Shown here in pieces: positions 41,146 to 50,989 of a stretch of 64,000 nucleotides of DNA. Numbering within the stretch: position 1 is the first letter of the stretch; each line of letters starts with the position of its first letter. The stretch comes from Incurvaria masculella. Its lineage: Eukaryota > Arthropoda > Insecta > Lepidoptera > Incurvariidae. Below the pieces are notes generated by a model. That model was given only the letters and a program-made list of their open reading frames with translations, was not told the origin of the DNA and searched no databases. The stretch spans positions 12,852,001 through 12,916,000 of the forward strand of contig OX335647.2 of NCBI GenBank assembly GCA_946894095.1, in the 5' to 3' direction. A program made the position numbers and the translations under genes.

Positions 41146-42721
41146 AGAAAAGTTTCATTGGCCAAGGCACGCGGACTAGTGAAATCGTCTTCTTGGACCT
41201 AACGGTTTCCTCCCTTAAAAGCCGCGGCTGTGCTACCGTCAGTGTACGTTATCACTAAAACGTGGCTAGGTTGGCGTGATGCCAATAAGTTTCTGTTACT
41301 ATTCCTGTCCTTTACTCAATACGTAATCCTTTACACAAACAAATACTCAATGAGTGGAGTAAAGCTCTTTGGATATTTCCAAAAGCACAAGGTGCGTAAA
41401 ATCCGCGCTCCACTAACCGAATTTGCGACAAGCTAAAAGGTTACAGTTATTATTATTATATATCCTCTCTCTGACCATCACATATTCAAGTAGTGACTGA
41501 TAAATAATTCACATTTGTTGTTTGCTAATAAATAAAGGTTAAAGAAATACTTGGAACGGGACTCTCATTCCAAATGTTTGGAAGCTTGTCACCATGATAA
41601 ACATATCTGTATCAACTGTTATCTCTACTAATTATAAAACACTAATGTCTTTAATTTTAGGATTTTGCAAAAAAACTTTTTTGAGGGGCTTATACTAATG
41701 AAACTGATAATAAAAAAAAAATCGAAAGTGTTTGGCTGTCTGTTTGTCTGTCTTCAACAATATTTAGCCGCTTTTCACGATGAAACGGCTAATTCTATTT
41801 AGATGCGGTTTCCACTAATATAATCAAGCACATTTCGAACAAGTTTTTACTAAATATCATCACGATATGTTGAAAATGAGGGAATAGTGAGCGAAAACGT
41901 AAATGACCTTTTTGACCACCGAATTGACGCGTTCCGGCTCGGCACGTAAGCGGCGAGCAGACTGAATGGAGGAGGAACTGGACATGTAGGACGGAAGCTC
42001 TATCTCTTTGACAGCAAAGGGCACGGGGTCCCGTCTAGGCTCTAGCTCTCAGTTCTAGCACTCAGCAATAACTTAAATTTGTTTTATTTCATAACCTATC
42101 AATGATTCCACTTTAAAATAAATGAAAAGGTTAAAATATTTTGAAGTAAAATGCTGAGGTAGCAAATAAATAAGAATATCAATTGAAACAAAATGTCCAT
42201 TCTCAGGCATGTAAACTAAAATTAAAAAGTATAAGGCAATGTCAGATTGAAAGTTGTCTAGTAAGCAGCCATAAATTCCGAGTGCTTTTATTAATTTCCA
42301 AATTATTTGTGCAGTTCACTGTTCGTGCGTTTTATATGTTCTGATTTTGTCAACAGAAGCATAAAGTTGAAATAAAAATATTTCCGACTTGGAAAAAGTC
42401 TACAATAGCACTAAATTGGTATGACCGTATTTGTTTAATATATTTTAACATTCCTACATACCTACATCATATTAGGTGTAATACTATACCCAGGGTGAGA
42501 ATTGAATCTCATGGTATGAATAATTTTCAGTGCAGTACCTACCACTTTACGTCCAGTGGGAACCAACTTTGAAGAATCTCAGCAAGCCAGGCGCAGGCAC
42601 ACAGCAACGACCTGCTGCCACACACGATATACAAATGCATTTATTTCCATGCATATGTTAAGGATACTAGTGGATTTGTTGTTCAAGGCACATATTTCAT
42701 TTCAAACTGTAGATCCCCCAG
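41146..42721. other. spacer between paralogues 3 and 4
   Basis: A 68-codon plus frame at 41230-41436 has no counterpart in the other tails. 41640-42060 contains GTCTGTTTGTCTGTC-type and GATGAAACGGCT words typical of degraded interspersed repeats. No other gene is seen. Confidence 0.4.
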
Positions 42722-42895
42722 TTTGTACTTAATCTCGCCCGGATCGGTACCATCGCAACGAATAAACCACAGTCAAAGTGGCAATGAAAATTATTGTCTT
42801 TGTGGAATTATTTAGGTGTAGCCGTGCAATATAAGAAAGGTCCTGGCATGCCACATAGTTTCCATTATATCATGACGTAGTTGTAGAGCAATCAA
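42722..42895 (+). mobile_element. SINE family 1 body
   Basis: AATCTCGCCCGGATCGGTAC, CATCGCAACGAATAAACCAC, GTGGCAATGAAAATTATTG, TAGCCGTGCAATATAAGAAA, GGTCCTGGCATGCCAC and ATATCATGACGTAGTTG. Confidence 0.7.
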
Positions 42896-43212
42896 TAATC
42901 CAGTAATAAAAAAATGTGACATTAAGAGTCGTGGCCGATTAGGTCCTGAAAATAGAATATTTTCCTTTTCTATTATTTTTCCTTTCCCTACCTCCGTTTG
43001 CAAGTCAAGGTCACTTTCAAATATGTGAAAGTAGTAAGCCACCCAAAATGTAGAATTTTATAACATGTTTTTGCAAATCCTATTAAAATGCTTAGAAAAA
43101 CCTGCAATGCCTACAAACGTTGATTTCTCGCATAATGTCCAGTGTTATTTGCTCAAATAGATCGTGCGCTAAGTGTTACGATTTTTTTTTCAGGCAAAAA
43201 TAAAACGGAAAA

Positions 43213-44916
43213 ATGTGTCTCACCGTCACAACTCCGCTCTTATGCCTACTGCAAATATTGACGCGCTTCTTCATGACTATCCTGGTGATGCTGGAGAACT
43301 TGTTGCGACTGATCCTGCAGACTTTGTACAACCTGCTCTCTTTCCTGCTTCAGTTTATTTCGCTGCTCCCTGTGCTCGTTTTTTTCTTTATATCTTCGCA
43401 CGTCAAAGGGTTAGCGGCTTGCGGCGGGACTGGTTTCACCGCCCGGCGGGGTCGGTTTTGTGAGTCTTTGATAATGATTATCGGACTCATCATGGTTTAC
43501 TTCATATTTTTGTACTTTGGAATATTCGAACTGATATTGTCAGAATTTGGGTATGTTAAGCCCGAGTGGTTTAATAACAATTCAACAACCATGGCGATTT
43601 CTGCAAAATTAGGGAATTTAAGAGCTAATCAGCGAACTTTTAATTTTATGGATCACACGACTATTAAAATTGGGTCCAATAATTCAACCAAAAAGACAAG
43701 ATCAGCTCCAGATGTCGGAATATTTAATGAGAATATATCCCCAATCACCAATAATAAGTATTCGAATTTAATAGAACCAATTGAATCTATGTCACTTCCC
43801 GGTGAAAATATAATGAAGGCCTATGAAGACGGCATGCATAGTTTAAAAACCTTCAAAATTGTTGCTAATGCTCCACATTCAATAGTGAACCAATTACCAT
43901 TCAATGATAGCACGAGATTTCCGATTAAAGAAAAATTGGTTAACTTGTATGAAAATTACAATTTTACAATCCGTTCTGAAAATGCAAAGAGAAAGGAAAA
44001 CATTGAATTGCCGAATGGACGGAAAAATAATCAAAGATATCATAAGGAGTTTCTGTCCAAAAATAAAATAGAAGATGATTATAGGAAAGAATCACAAATG
44101 TATTATGGATATCAACTGCAGAATCATCACATAGATATGGGAGAAACCAACAATATTAAAAATGATCGAAAAGTTACTTTAAATGGTGACCCATTCACTA
44201 TAAATAAAAACTTCACTCAAATAGTTTACAGAAATCAGTTTAAAAATGTATGGCCACATATGTATTCTACCTTAGGGAATCCAATATTTAAGAAAGTAAT
44301 TCCAGAACCCATTAGTCATGAACACTTAGTAATAAAAGATGCAACAACGTGGTCTGAACAAACAAGATATTCTTTAATCACAGGTGCAATAAAACGTTTG
44401 ATAAATATATCTGACTATTCAATCACAGATCAATCAACAAAAGCTTTCACATTTATTCCGAAATTATCAGCAATTAGCAATTTTACTCATTCTGCTAAAA
44501 CTGAGCAGATATCCTTGATAATTCACAATACCTTTTTAACTTTTACAAAACCATTATTGATCACAATTAAACCTTCATCCAATGAGGAAACTCAAACGAA
44601 TCTTGAGAATACGACGGATGATATGAACGATTCAGAAACAATAAATATCACATATTCTCCTTCCGAAACAAATTCTGAAACAAAACAAAATTCTGAAAAC
44701 ATAATTAAAGGCAATCTTGGCAATGTAAGCCAACCTGAACATATCCAAACTTTTCGGGTAGATTTTGACAGAACTAATAGAATTGCTCTTCCTGAGGAAA
44801 GGTTATTGGATCAAAAAGTGACACCTCTTCTAACAACTTTAAAAACTATTAAAAACCCGGGTATACCCAATGGATTTTGGTTACTAAATGGGCCAAAAAT
44901 ACGTGTAAAGTTATGA
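43213..44916 (+). CDS. membrane-protein paralogue 4 (longest tail)
   Basis: Predicted 567 residues. The core (1-65) is canonical (MCLTVTTPLLC, LENLLRLILQTLYN, SLLPV). The loop is short in Cys (ACGGTGFTARRGRFC). A hydrophobic segment follows at about 84-108. The tail of about 450 residues is Asn/Ser/Thr/Lys-rich, with at least ten sequons (NNST, NDST, NFT, NIS, NTT, NIT, NVS and others). It carries W347-P-H and ends WLLNGPKIRVKL. The start is supported by an in-frame TAA at 43201-43203 between the T9CAG acceptor (43191-43193) and the ATG, so the upstream exon is non-coding. A change to AT-ending codons coincides with the tail. Function unknown. If the tail is luminal or extracellular it would be heavily N-glycosylated. 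Confidence 0.85.
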   Translation: MCLTVTTPLLCLLQILTRFFMTILVMLENLLRLILQTLYNLLSFLLQFISLLPVLVFFFISSHVKGLAACGGTGFTARRGRFCESLIMIIGLIMVYFIFLYFGIFELILSEFGYVKPEWFNNNSTTMAISAKLGNLRANQRTFNFMDHTTIKIGSNNSTKKTRSAPDVGIFNENISPITNNKYSNLIEPIESMSLPGENIMKAYEDGMHSLKTFKIVANAPHSIVNQLPFNDSTRFPIKEKLVNLYENYNFTIRSENAKRKENIELPNGRKNNQRYHKEFLSKNKIEDDYRKESQMYYGYQLQNHHIDMGETNNIKNDRKVTLNGDPFTINKNFTQIVYRNQFKNVWPHMYSTLGNPIFKKVIPEPISHEHLVIKDATTWSEQTRYSLITGAIKRLINISDYSITDQSTKAFTFIPKLSAISNFTHSAKTEQISLIIHNTFLTFTKPLLITIKPSSNEETQTNLENTTDDMNDSETINITYSPSETNSETKQNSENIIKGNLGNVSQPEHIQTFRVDFDRTNRIALPEERLLDQKVTPLLTTLKTIKNPGIPNGFWLLNGPKIRVKL

Positions 44917-45052
44917 ACATTAGGATAGTTGCAATTTATCTTGCTGGAACAAAATTCCATAATTTAAACTCTTCTAAGATACTGTTCAAGGTAGTCCTAA
45001 CCCACAACCGTGAGCCTTTCCTATTTAAATATTTGTAGTCCATAGTTCATAG

Positions 45053-45058
45053 AATAAA
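45053..45058 (+). terminator. candidate polyadenylation signal, paralogue 4
   Basis: AATAAA 137 bases after the stop codon and the first one downstream. Confidence 0.45.
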
Positions 45059-45667
45059 TATTGTTGGGCAAGGAAAGGCTTCACATTATATTCATAGAAA
45101 GAAAGCTGAAATCTCAGATTTGAATAATGAATCGTTTTAAAATATACAAAACATTTGTTACGAAATCATCTTATTTTAAAAATAACCAATATTTAGTAAA
45201 ATGGTAAGATTAGATTTATATTTTAGTGAAGTATATTTGTTGAAGTCTAATTAATTAATTGTAATGGAATTGCAAGAGTTTATTTAAAAATTTGCGTATT
45301 TTATAGAATTGCGCTCTGTTATCATTTGTTTTGATGTTTAACCTCATATTAAATTTTCAATTTCAAATTATTTTTATTGTCTACCATGAAATATTGCCAC
45401 CATGATCGTCTAAGGCGCTGGTTCCTACCAAGCCGCGTTCTGACGATAAGAGTTGACTTGTAAGAGTGTACTATGACGGAGTAGCCTCCATCCTAGTGTA
45501 CTATGATAGTGGTTTACACGCTTCATAGACAGGCAGAAAGCTTTTATCTGTAAAACTGACTCTTGGGCATCTTTGTTTTTGTAATTCTTCAATATTTTAT
45601 TCCAAAGCACTTCTTCAGATTCATATTTAGTTCGACAAAACGAATAGTCTCACGCTCAGACCATTTT
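45059..45667. other. no gene seen
   Basis: AT-rich sequence downstream of paralogue 4. Confidence 0.4.
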
Positions 45668-45990
45668 TAACTGACTTCAAAAAAGGAGGAGGTTCTCAAT
45701 TCGTCTGTATGTTTTTTTTTGTTTTTTTTTTATGTTTGTTACCTCATAACTTTTGCCTGGGTGAACCACTTTTGATGATTATTTTTTCAAATGAAAGCTA
45801 GTGCTTCCCAAGTGGTCCCATTTTAATTTAGTTAAGTTCTGACAATGATATCCATGAGAAAATCATATAAGTCTTAAATTTGTATTAAGATGTGCACGAC
45901 AAATGGACGAATCACTCAATATAATGCCAACCGATTTCGGTGATTCTTTTTTTATTGGAAAGGACGTGTACAAATTAGTAAGTGTTCCGT
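45668..45990 (-). repeat. interspersed repeat G, copy 2
   Basis: Inverted relative to 13387-13712. On the plus strand: AACTGACTTCAAAAAAGGAG, TTTTGCCTGGGTGAACCAC, GAAAGCTAGTGCTTCCCAAG, GTTCTGACAATGATATCC, TGCACGACAAATGGACG and CCGATTTCGGTGATT. The foldback arms seen beside copy 1 are absent. Confidence 0.75.
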
Positions 45991-46511
45991 GGTTTCCACG
46001 ATACGAGTATCATCAGAGTGACCGCCAGAGTACACTACGCCAAAGTCAACTCTTATCTCAGCCAAAAAACTAAGTTTGCTTAGGCAGTGCAAGTAAACTA
46101 GCTCATTCTGACGATTAGAAGTCGGGTCAAAAGTATGTGTTTTCATTTTTTAAATAAGTAGACTACAGAAAAGGGGTCCTACATGTGATTTTTTTAATAA
46201 AAGCTGAATGGAATCGGATTTTTTTTTATGGATAAATGTAGTTTTTACGTAAATACAGATAGAAGTATGATTTTTTTAGTATTTTTGGTTATTTATTACA
46301 ACAAAATACGCATGTCCACACTTAAACACTTATGAAAACTGCGCGCCTAGCGTTTCGTCAGAGTTTATAAAGTATACTTTAAGTATAATATATAAATTAT
46401 CTGATTGGTAAGATATGTATCGTAAATCTAAAATCTTTGATCTTTATTTACTTACATTTAGTTTTATTTACAATTCACTTCATTTATCATGTATTATTTT
46501 TTCTGTCTAGG
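45991..46511. other. no gene seen
   Basis: AT-rich spacer. Confidence 0.4.
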
Positions 46512-46690
46512 CGGCAATGAAAAATTGTCCGTGTTTTCCATTCAGTTTATTGTAGCCGTGCACATAAAGGTAAAGTACTGGCATGTCACCTAATTCATTC
46601 GGGAACGCGGTGTGTTAGGCTAATATCATGACTGTGAGTTTGTTATTATCAACTAGAATTCAAGCCATCCACGTCCATAAAAAAACGCAA
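46512..46690 (+). mobile_element. SINE family 1 body/tail
   Basis: GCGGCAATGAAAAATTGTCC, GTGTTTTCCATTCAGTTTAT, AGCCGTGCACATAAAGG, CATTCGGGAACGCGGTGTGT, GGCTAATATCATGACTGTG and AGCCATCCACGTCCATAAAA. Confidence 0.75.
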
Positions 46691-46783
46691 AAATATGGCT
46701 TAGGTAATGTGAACATTTTTTATTGATATTTATTTTGCTAATGATCCAGCGGCTTCTTGCTAATTAGAAGAATAAGTACAATC

Positions 46784-47145
46784 AGTCAGTCAGTCAGCGT
46801 ATTTGCGTTCACTGCTGGACATAGCCTCTCCAATTTTATTCCAGTCCTTCCGGCCCTCAGCGGTACGTAACTACTGCTTTCTGCCGACGCACTTGATGTC
46901 GTCGTCCCACCTGGCGGGCGGTCTTCCCACACACCTGTCCACGACCGCCAGTGTTGGACACGGTTACACCAACGGTCATCCTTTCTTCGGCGACGTGGTG
47001 GCTAATATCGACCACTTTGGTACGTCGGCGAATTGCCTCGTTACGCACCATATCCCGTAGCGATGTTCCCAGCACGGCACGCTCCATTGCACGCTGGGCA
47101 ACTTTAAATCTTTTGACAACGGAGACCGTCAGAGGGTAGAAGCGT
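46784..47145 (-). pseudogene. RTE-like LINE C-terminal fragment, inverted
   Basis: The minus strand reads FKVAQRAMERAVLGTSLRD, MVRNEAIRRRTKVVDISHHV, then, frameshifted, DRPPGGTTTSSA-type sequence to the 3' end GTCCAGCAGTGAACGCAAAT and (GACT)n at 46784-46798. Same family as 11.2 kb. Confidence 0.8.
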
Positions 47146-47476
47146 AGAAGAATAAGTACAGCCCTAAATAATACTGCAATTGCCGGAACGGTTTTACTTT
47201 TCTTTGCCTTTCCATTAAGGATAAAGAGATTTAAACAAGATTCAAATCAGATCGTCAAATTGGTCAAACTGTGACAATCAGTCATATTGGTTTAATTGTA
47301 AATATTTGTGTAAAAATAATTTTTAGTTTAAATTATTGCAAATATTAGCGTTTTGATTCAGAATTCATTTGATTTTATTTACTCAATCCAAATAATCCAC
47401 GATAAAAAGGTAATTTTTAATTATATTTTACTCGATATCCTAAGCTAATAATAATAATAATAAATTATGATAAAGG
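47146..47476. other. no gene seen
   Basis: AT-rich with an ATA-AAT triplet run at 47447-47463. Confidence 0.4.
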
Positions 47477-47513
47477 CATGGAGGTGAAGAAAAAACATTC
47501 TTCACCTCCATGG
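47477..47513. repeat. perfect short hairpin
   Basis: CATGGAGGTGAAGAA and TTCTTCACCTCCATG form a 15-bp perfect stem around a loop of about 6 bases. The sequence TTCTTCACCTCC(A/G)TG is shared with the hairpin at 39680-39704. Confidence 0.8.
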
Positions 47514-47556
47514 ATAAAGGCAATCTCTTTCAAACATCGTGACTAGTAGATATTAT

Positions 47557-47823
47557 TAGGGTTCCGTACCCAAAGGGTGCCAACGGAAACCTATTACTAA
47601 GCCTCAGCTGTCCGTCCGTCCGTCCGTCCGTCTGTAACAGGGCGGTCTCTCATTAACCGTAATAGGTAGGCACATATAGTGCGTATTTATTTTGCCGCTA
47701 TAACAACAAATAGATAAAACTAAAAAAAATAAAAATTTAAGGGAAGCCCCATACAAAAAAACCTGTTTTTTTTGGGGTTCATCTTGTACGATGGTACGGA
47801 ACCGACTCGCACTTAGCCATTTA
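47557..47823 (-). repeat. GGAC-type interspersed repeat, truncated palindrome
   Basis: Left end TAGGGTTCCGTACCC, four GTCC units, GCCGCTATAACAACAAATA and the right end ACCGACTCGCACTTAGCC. Half of the terminal palindrome is deleted. Confidence 0.8.
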
Positions 47824-48262
47824 TAAGTGAAAACATGAGAGCTTTTTAATTCATGGATTATAAAATAGCAATTATATCAAATTCACATAAAAAATAAATG
47901 AACCACTTATAGCGCAACGCGACCATATCAAATGAATCTATATTATTCATTATCCTTATCCATATTTAATTTAGGTTTCTCAACCCAAAAATGAGCATGC
48001 ATTTTTTCTGTTCTTTGTAATTTGGCGTAACTAAAAAACTTACTCAGATTTTCTTCGAATTTTCTTACGATTCAACTTATCAAAAGTGTATGCAACTGAA
48101 AAAATCGTGACATCAAAATCAATATAAGTGCACTGCGGTTCCGAATGTAGTTTGAAGTTTGTTTTAAAAATCATCCTGCATCTAAAACCTATATGTACAT
48201 ATAATTTATAACTTTTAAGTCTAAATAAAATTATTCCTATCACAAATAAATTTATTTTTCAG
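47824..48262. other. upstream of paralogue 5; no gene seen
   Basis: AT-rich, ending in the TTTATTTTTCAG acceptor of paralogue 5. Confidence 0.4.
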
Positions 48263-48280
48263 CTAAGAAGAAGCCGGAAA

Positions 48281-49525
48281 ATGTGTATGACTATTACGAC
48301 ACCGTTCCTGTGCATAATTCAAATGCTAATAAGGTTGCTGCTTTCATTGCTCATGATAGCGGAAAACACCTTACGGCTGATCCTGCAATCGGTTTACAAC
48401 ATGGTCTCATTCCTGCTACAGGTGGTCTCGTTACTGCCGATGTGCTTCGTACTCTTTGTGTCCTCACGAATAAAGACAGTGGGGGCGTGCGGCGGAGGAG
48501 GTTGCTTCGGCGGCCGGCGGAGTCCCATGTGCGACTGTTATCTCATAATCGCTAGTGTTTTTCTAGTATCTATAATATTTTGGCATTTAGGAATATGGGA
48601 CTTGTTAGCCGAGTTTTTTGGATACACAAGAAACGTCGATGTATCAAATGTAGATAATTCAATAGCTTTACTGATGCAGGATCGAGATAAATTCACCTCT
48701 AATGATACAAATCTTTTTTTGGATTTAACGGAATATACTACTACGTCTGACAAAACGACCGAAGATTTATTAGTTAATGATGGCACTGATACAATGTTGG
48801 TTACTTTGAATATGGATACAGAATATAATTCAGATGCTAGAGGTGATATTACGATTTCAATACTAAACGCAGCAGATCAAATTAGTAAATTAAGAAAAAC
48901 AAAGAGATATAACAAAATATATCCTGACAAGGAAGCTTCGGAAGAAGAATATGAGCATAACAACGCATCAGTAAATTACGTACGGATAGAGGATTTTAGT
49001 GACGTTGATACTGTAGAATATCAAAGGAAGATTTATTCAACCGATGCGGTGATTAAAGGATATATTGAAAGTAAAGTCAAAGACAGTAAGAATGAATTCA
49101 GATTGAGTAAATTAAATGGTAGTCGAGGTTCATTGAATTTTCACACTTACATTATTTCCAGTGAAAACAACATCGAAGACAGTAATAAGAAGATTAACAA
49201 TCATCATAACAACTATTCACGAACAGACGAATTGAGAGTTGGCAATAGAGAAACATTGGTGAAAACAAAACGGGTAATGGATCATGGTACTCAACATCCA
49301 CATCCTTTTACGTATATATGGCCTCATTTGATCATTAATACTTATGTTGCAACTATAACTGATATGACATTAATGTCACTTAGAACTACCTTTGAAAAAC
49401 TTCCAAGTGGGCATGCTCAAACCCTCTATGATTTTGAATCAAAATTTCAAAATTTTCGTACAAATATTAGAGCAAGTAGATCCATTATAACGGAATCAAA
49501 CAAAACTGATAAAATCATCTACTAG
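48281..49525 (+). CDS. membrane-protein paralogue 5
   Basis: Predicted 414 residues. Canonical core (MCMTITTPFLC, AENTLRLILQSVYN, SLLPMC), loop ACGGGGCFGGRRSPMCDC and a hydrophobic segment at about 86-110. The tail is acidic/polar, with Asp-rich stretches, a basic KLRKTKRYNKIYP patch near residue 205 and sequons NDT, NAS, NGS, NYS and NKT. W347-P-H occupies exactly the same residue number as in paralogue 4. The C-terminal WLxxG motif is absent. The ATG follows the TTTTTCAG acceptor (48261-48262) by 18 bases, whose sequence CCGGAAA resembles ACGGAAAA before paralogue 4. AATAAA at 49893-49898. Function unknown. Confidence 0.85.
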   Translation: MCMTITTPFLCIIQMLIRLLLSLLMIAENTLRLILQSVYNMVSFLLQVVSLLPMCFVLFVSSRIKTVGACGGGGCFGGRRSPMCDCYLIIASVFLVSIIFWHLGIWDLLAEFFGYTRNVDVSNVDNSIALLMQDRDKFTSNDTNLFLDLTEYTTTSDKTTEDLLVNDGTDTMLVTLNMDTEYNSDARGDITISILNAADQISKLRKTKRYNKIYPDKEASEEEYEHNNASVNYVRIEDFSDVDTVEYQRKIYSTDAVIKGYIESKVKDSKNEFRLSKLNGSRGSLNFHTYIISSENNIEDSNKKINNHHNNYSRTDELRVGNRETLVKTKRVMDHGTQHPHPFTYIWPHLIINTYVATITDMTLMSLRTTFEKLPSGHAQTLYDFESKFQNFRTNIRASRSIITESNKTDKIIY

Positions 49526-50164
49526 TTTCCACTCCTAGCGACGGCAGAGGATCTCTTTGACACAAATCGACAACCCGCACAATTCACGAAACACATTACA
49601 TTTTAAAATGTTTCTAATGTTTTTGAAAAGTGCCACTAATTTCATGAAAATATATGTTATTCCGAATGCCGAATCTAATTTTGTGAACTTAGAAAGTTTT
49701 GTAATATGTGAATTCGAAATGGTATACATTTTAGAATAGATCTGGATACGATTATAGATCACAATATTATAAAGAGACGACCGTTGGTGTCTTCGTGCCA
49801 AATCAAAGGTTGCGGTTGCGAGGGAAGTATCGTCGGTTGAGGAGGTACACAGGGGGTTTACTCATGAGATTCTCAACTGTGAGATCACACATAATAAAAT
49901 GTCAGTCAATAATCTAATGAAAATATGTAAAGATTTAGATATGCAAAGGTTTTGAAATTTCTTTTTAAAAAGATGGTTAGATTGATATACATCATCATCA
50001 TAAGACATATATAGAAACCAGTTCTAAATCTGTAAATGAGTACCAAATTGTTTTTACGTTACTTTGGATTATGTTTCTTTGGCTTCCGTCGCGAGAACAT
50101 TCATACATTTTAATTAAAAAACCATCATGGCAATCGACCTGGATATCGCAAAAGAGTGTTTTTA
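49526..50164. other. no further family member seen
   Basis: AT-rich 3' flank of the array. No sixth copy of the MC...TP...EN...YN core is found between here and the right edge. Confidence 0.5.
49893..49898 (+). terminator. candidate polyadenylation signal, paralogue 5
   Basis: AATAAA about 370 bases after the stop codon, the first I see downstream. Confidence 0.3.
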
Positions 50165-50462
50165 TGTAACTCGAGATATTTGGCTAATTCCACACCCACC
50201 GTCATGATGTTAACCCAATCGATTACCTTTTCACCTAATGCGAAGGTACCAACTCTGGCGGCCTTAACATTAGCATCTAGTTAAGGAAGGGAACCTACAG
50301 CTTTATATGGATTCCGAATCAGTGAAGTACGCATTCTCAACGAAATTCACTTTTCCTTCTATATGATTGGATAAGTGAAGAAAGTGGTGGAACGGGGTGG
50401 GGGATTAAACCCATGACCTCTGGCGTCAGCAGCCATATGTCACGCTGCACTAAACAATCCTT
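50165..50462 (-). mobile_element. SINE family 1, tRNA-type head, decayed
   Basis: The minus strand has a head-like CAGCGTGACATATGGCTGCT, then GTCATGGGTTTAATCCCCCA (B-box-like), CCACTTTCTTC, TTCGTTGAGAATGCG, AATCCATATAAAGCTGTAGG and GGTACCTTCGCATTAGGTG. The end GGGTTAACATCATGACGG is retained. Confidence 0.65.
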
Positions 50463-50955
50463 TACTCATACATCCATGTTTTCAGTTTTCGTCCTTTCTG
50501 GAGCTACATTTACTATTTTTTTTAATTGACGGTTTCAAGAGACCATTGCTCTACTTTTCCATCCTTCAATTCAAACCTGAGGTTATTTTCATTTTGAGTC
50601 TATGAGCGAAAAAACTAGAACATCGTACGCTATACAAGTTTGTACGTACATACAAATAGATGTGACGTCTGACCTAGTTGCGGAATGTAATCTGTGTATC
50701 GCGTGTCAGCCAACTTTAATGAAATATAGCCAGCCAGGTTCCGTGGACTTAACGTAGCTCAGCGCTTCGAAATCTCAATACGAAGCACATTCTTTCCCCG
50801 TCCAAGTTAATTACCATGGTCAAATAATAAAGAACATCTTGATTTCCTGATTTTTACTTGCAGTCTTTAAAATTTATCAGTAATCTAGATCGGTCCCTAA
50901 AAATGTTGTAAAGTTCAAACCTTCAAACACATTTGTTCGTATATCCATATTGACA

Positions 50956-50989
50956 ACCTGTGCAATAATTGTAGAATTATTGCACAGGT
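50956..50989. repeat. perfect 15-bp hairpin
   Basis: ACCTGTGCAATAATT, loop GTAG, AATTATTGCACAGGT. Isolated in AT-rich sequence and not followed by a T-run typical of a pol III terminator. Confidence 0.85.

Noticed and set aside
35256..48555. Second open reading frame overlapping the core of paralogues 2-5 (35256-35474, 40437-40718, 43173-43463, 48283-48555)
   Set aside because: The out-of-frame products are not conserved with each other beyond what the in-frame core imposes, and they end at unrelated points. GC-ending codons in the core remove stops in the other frame.
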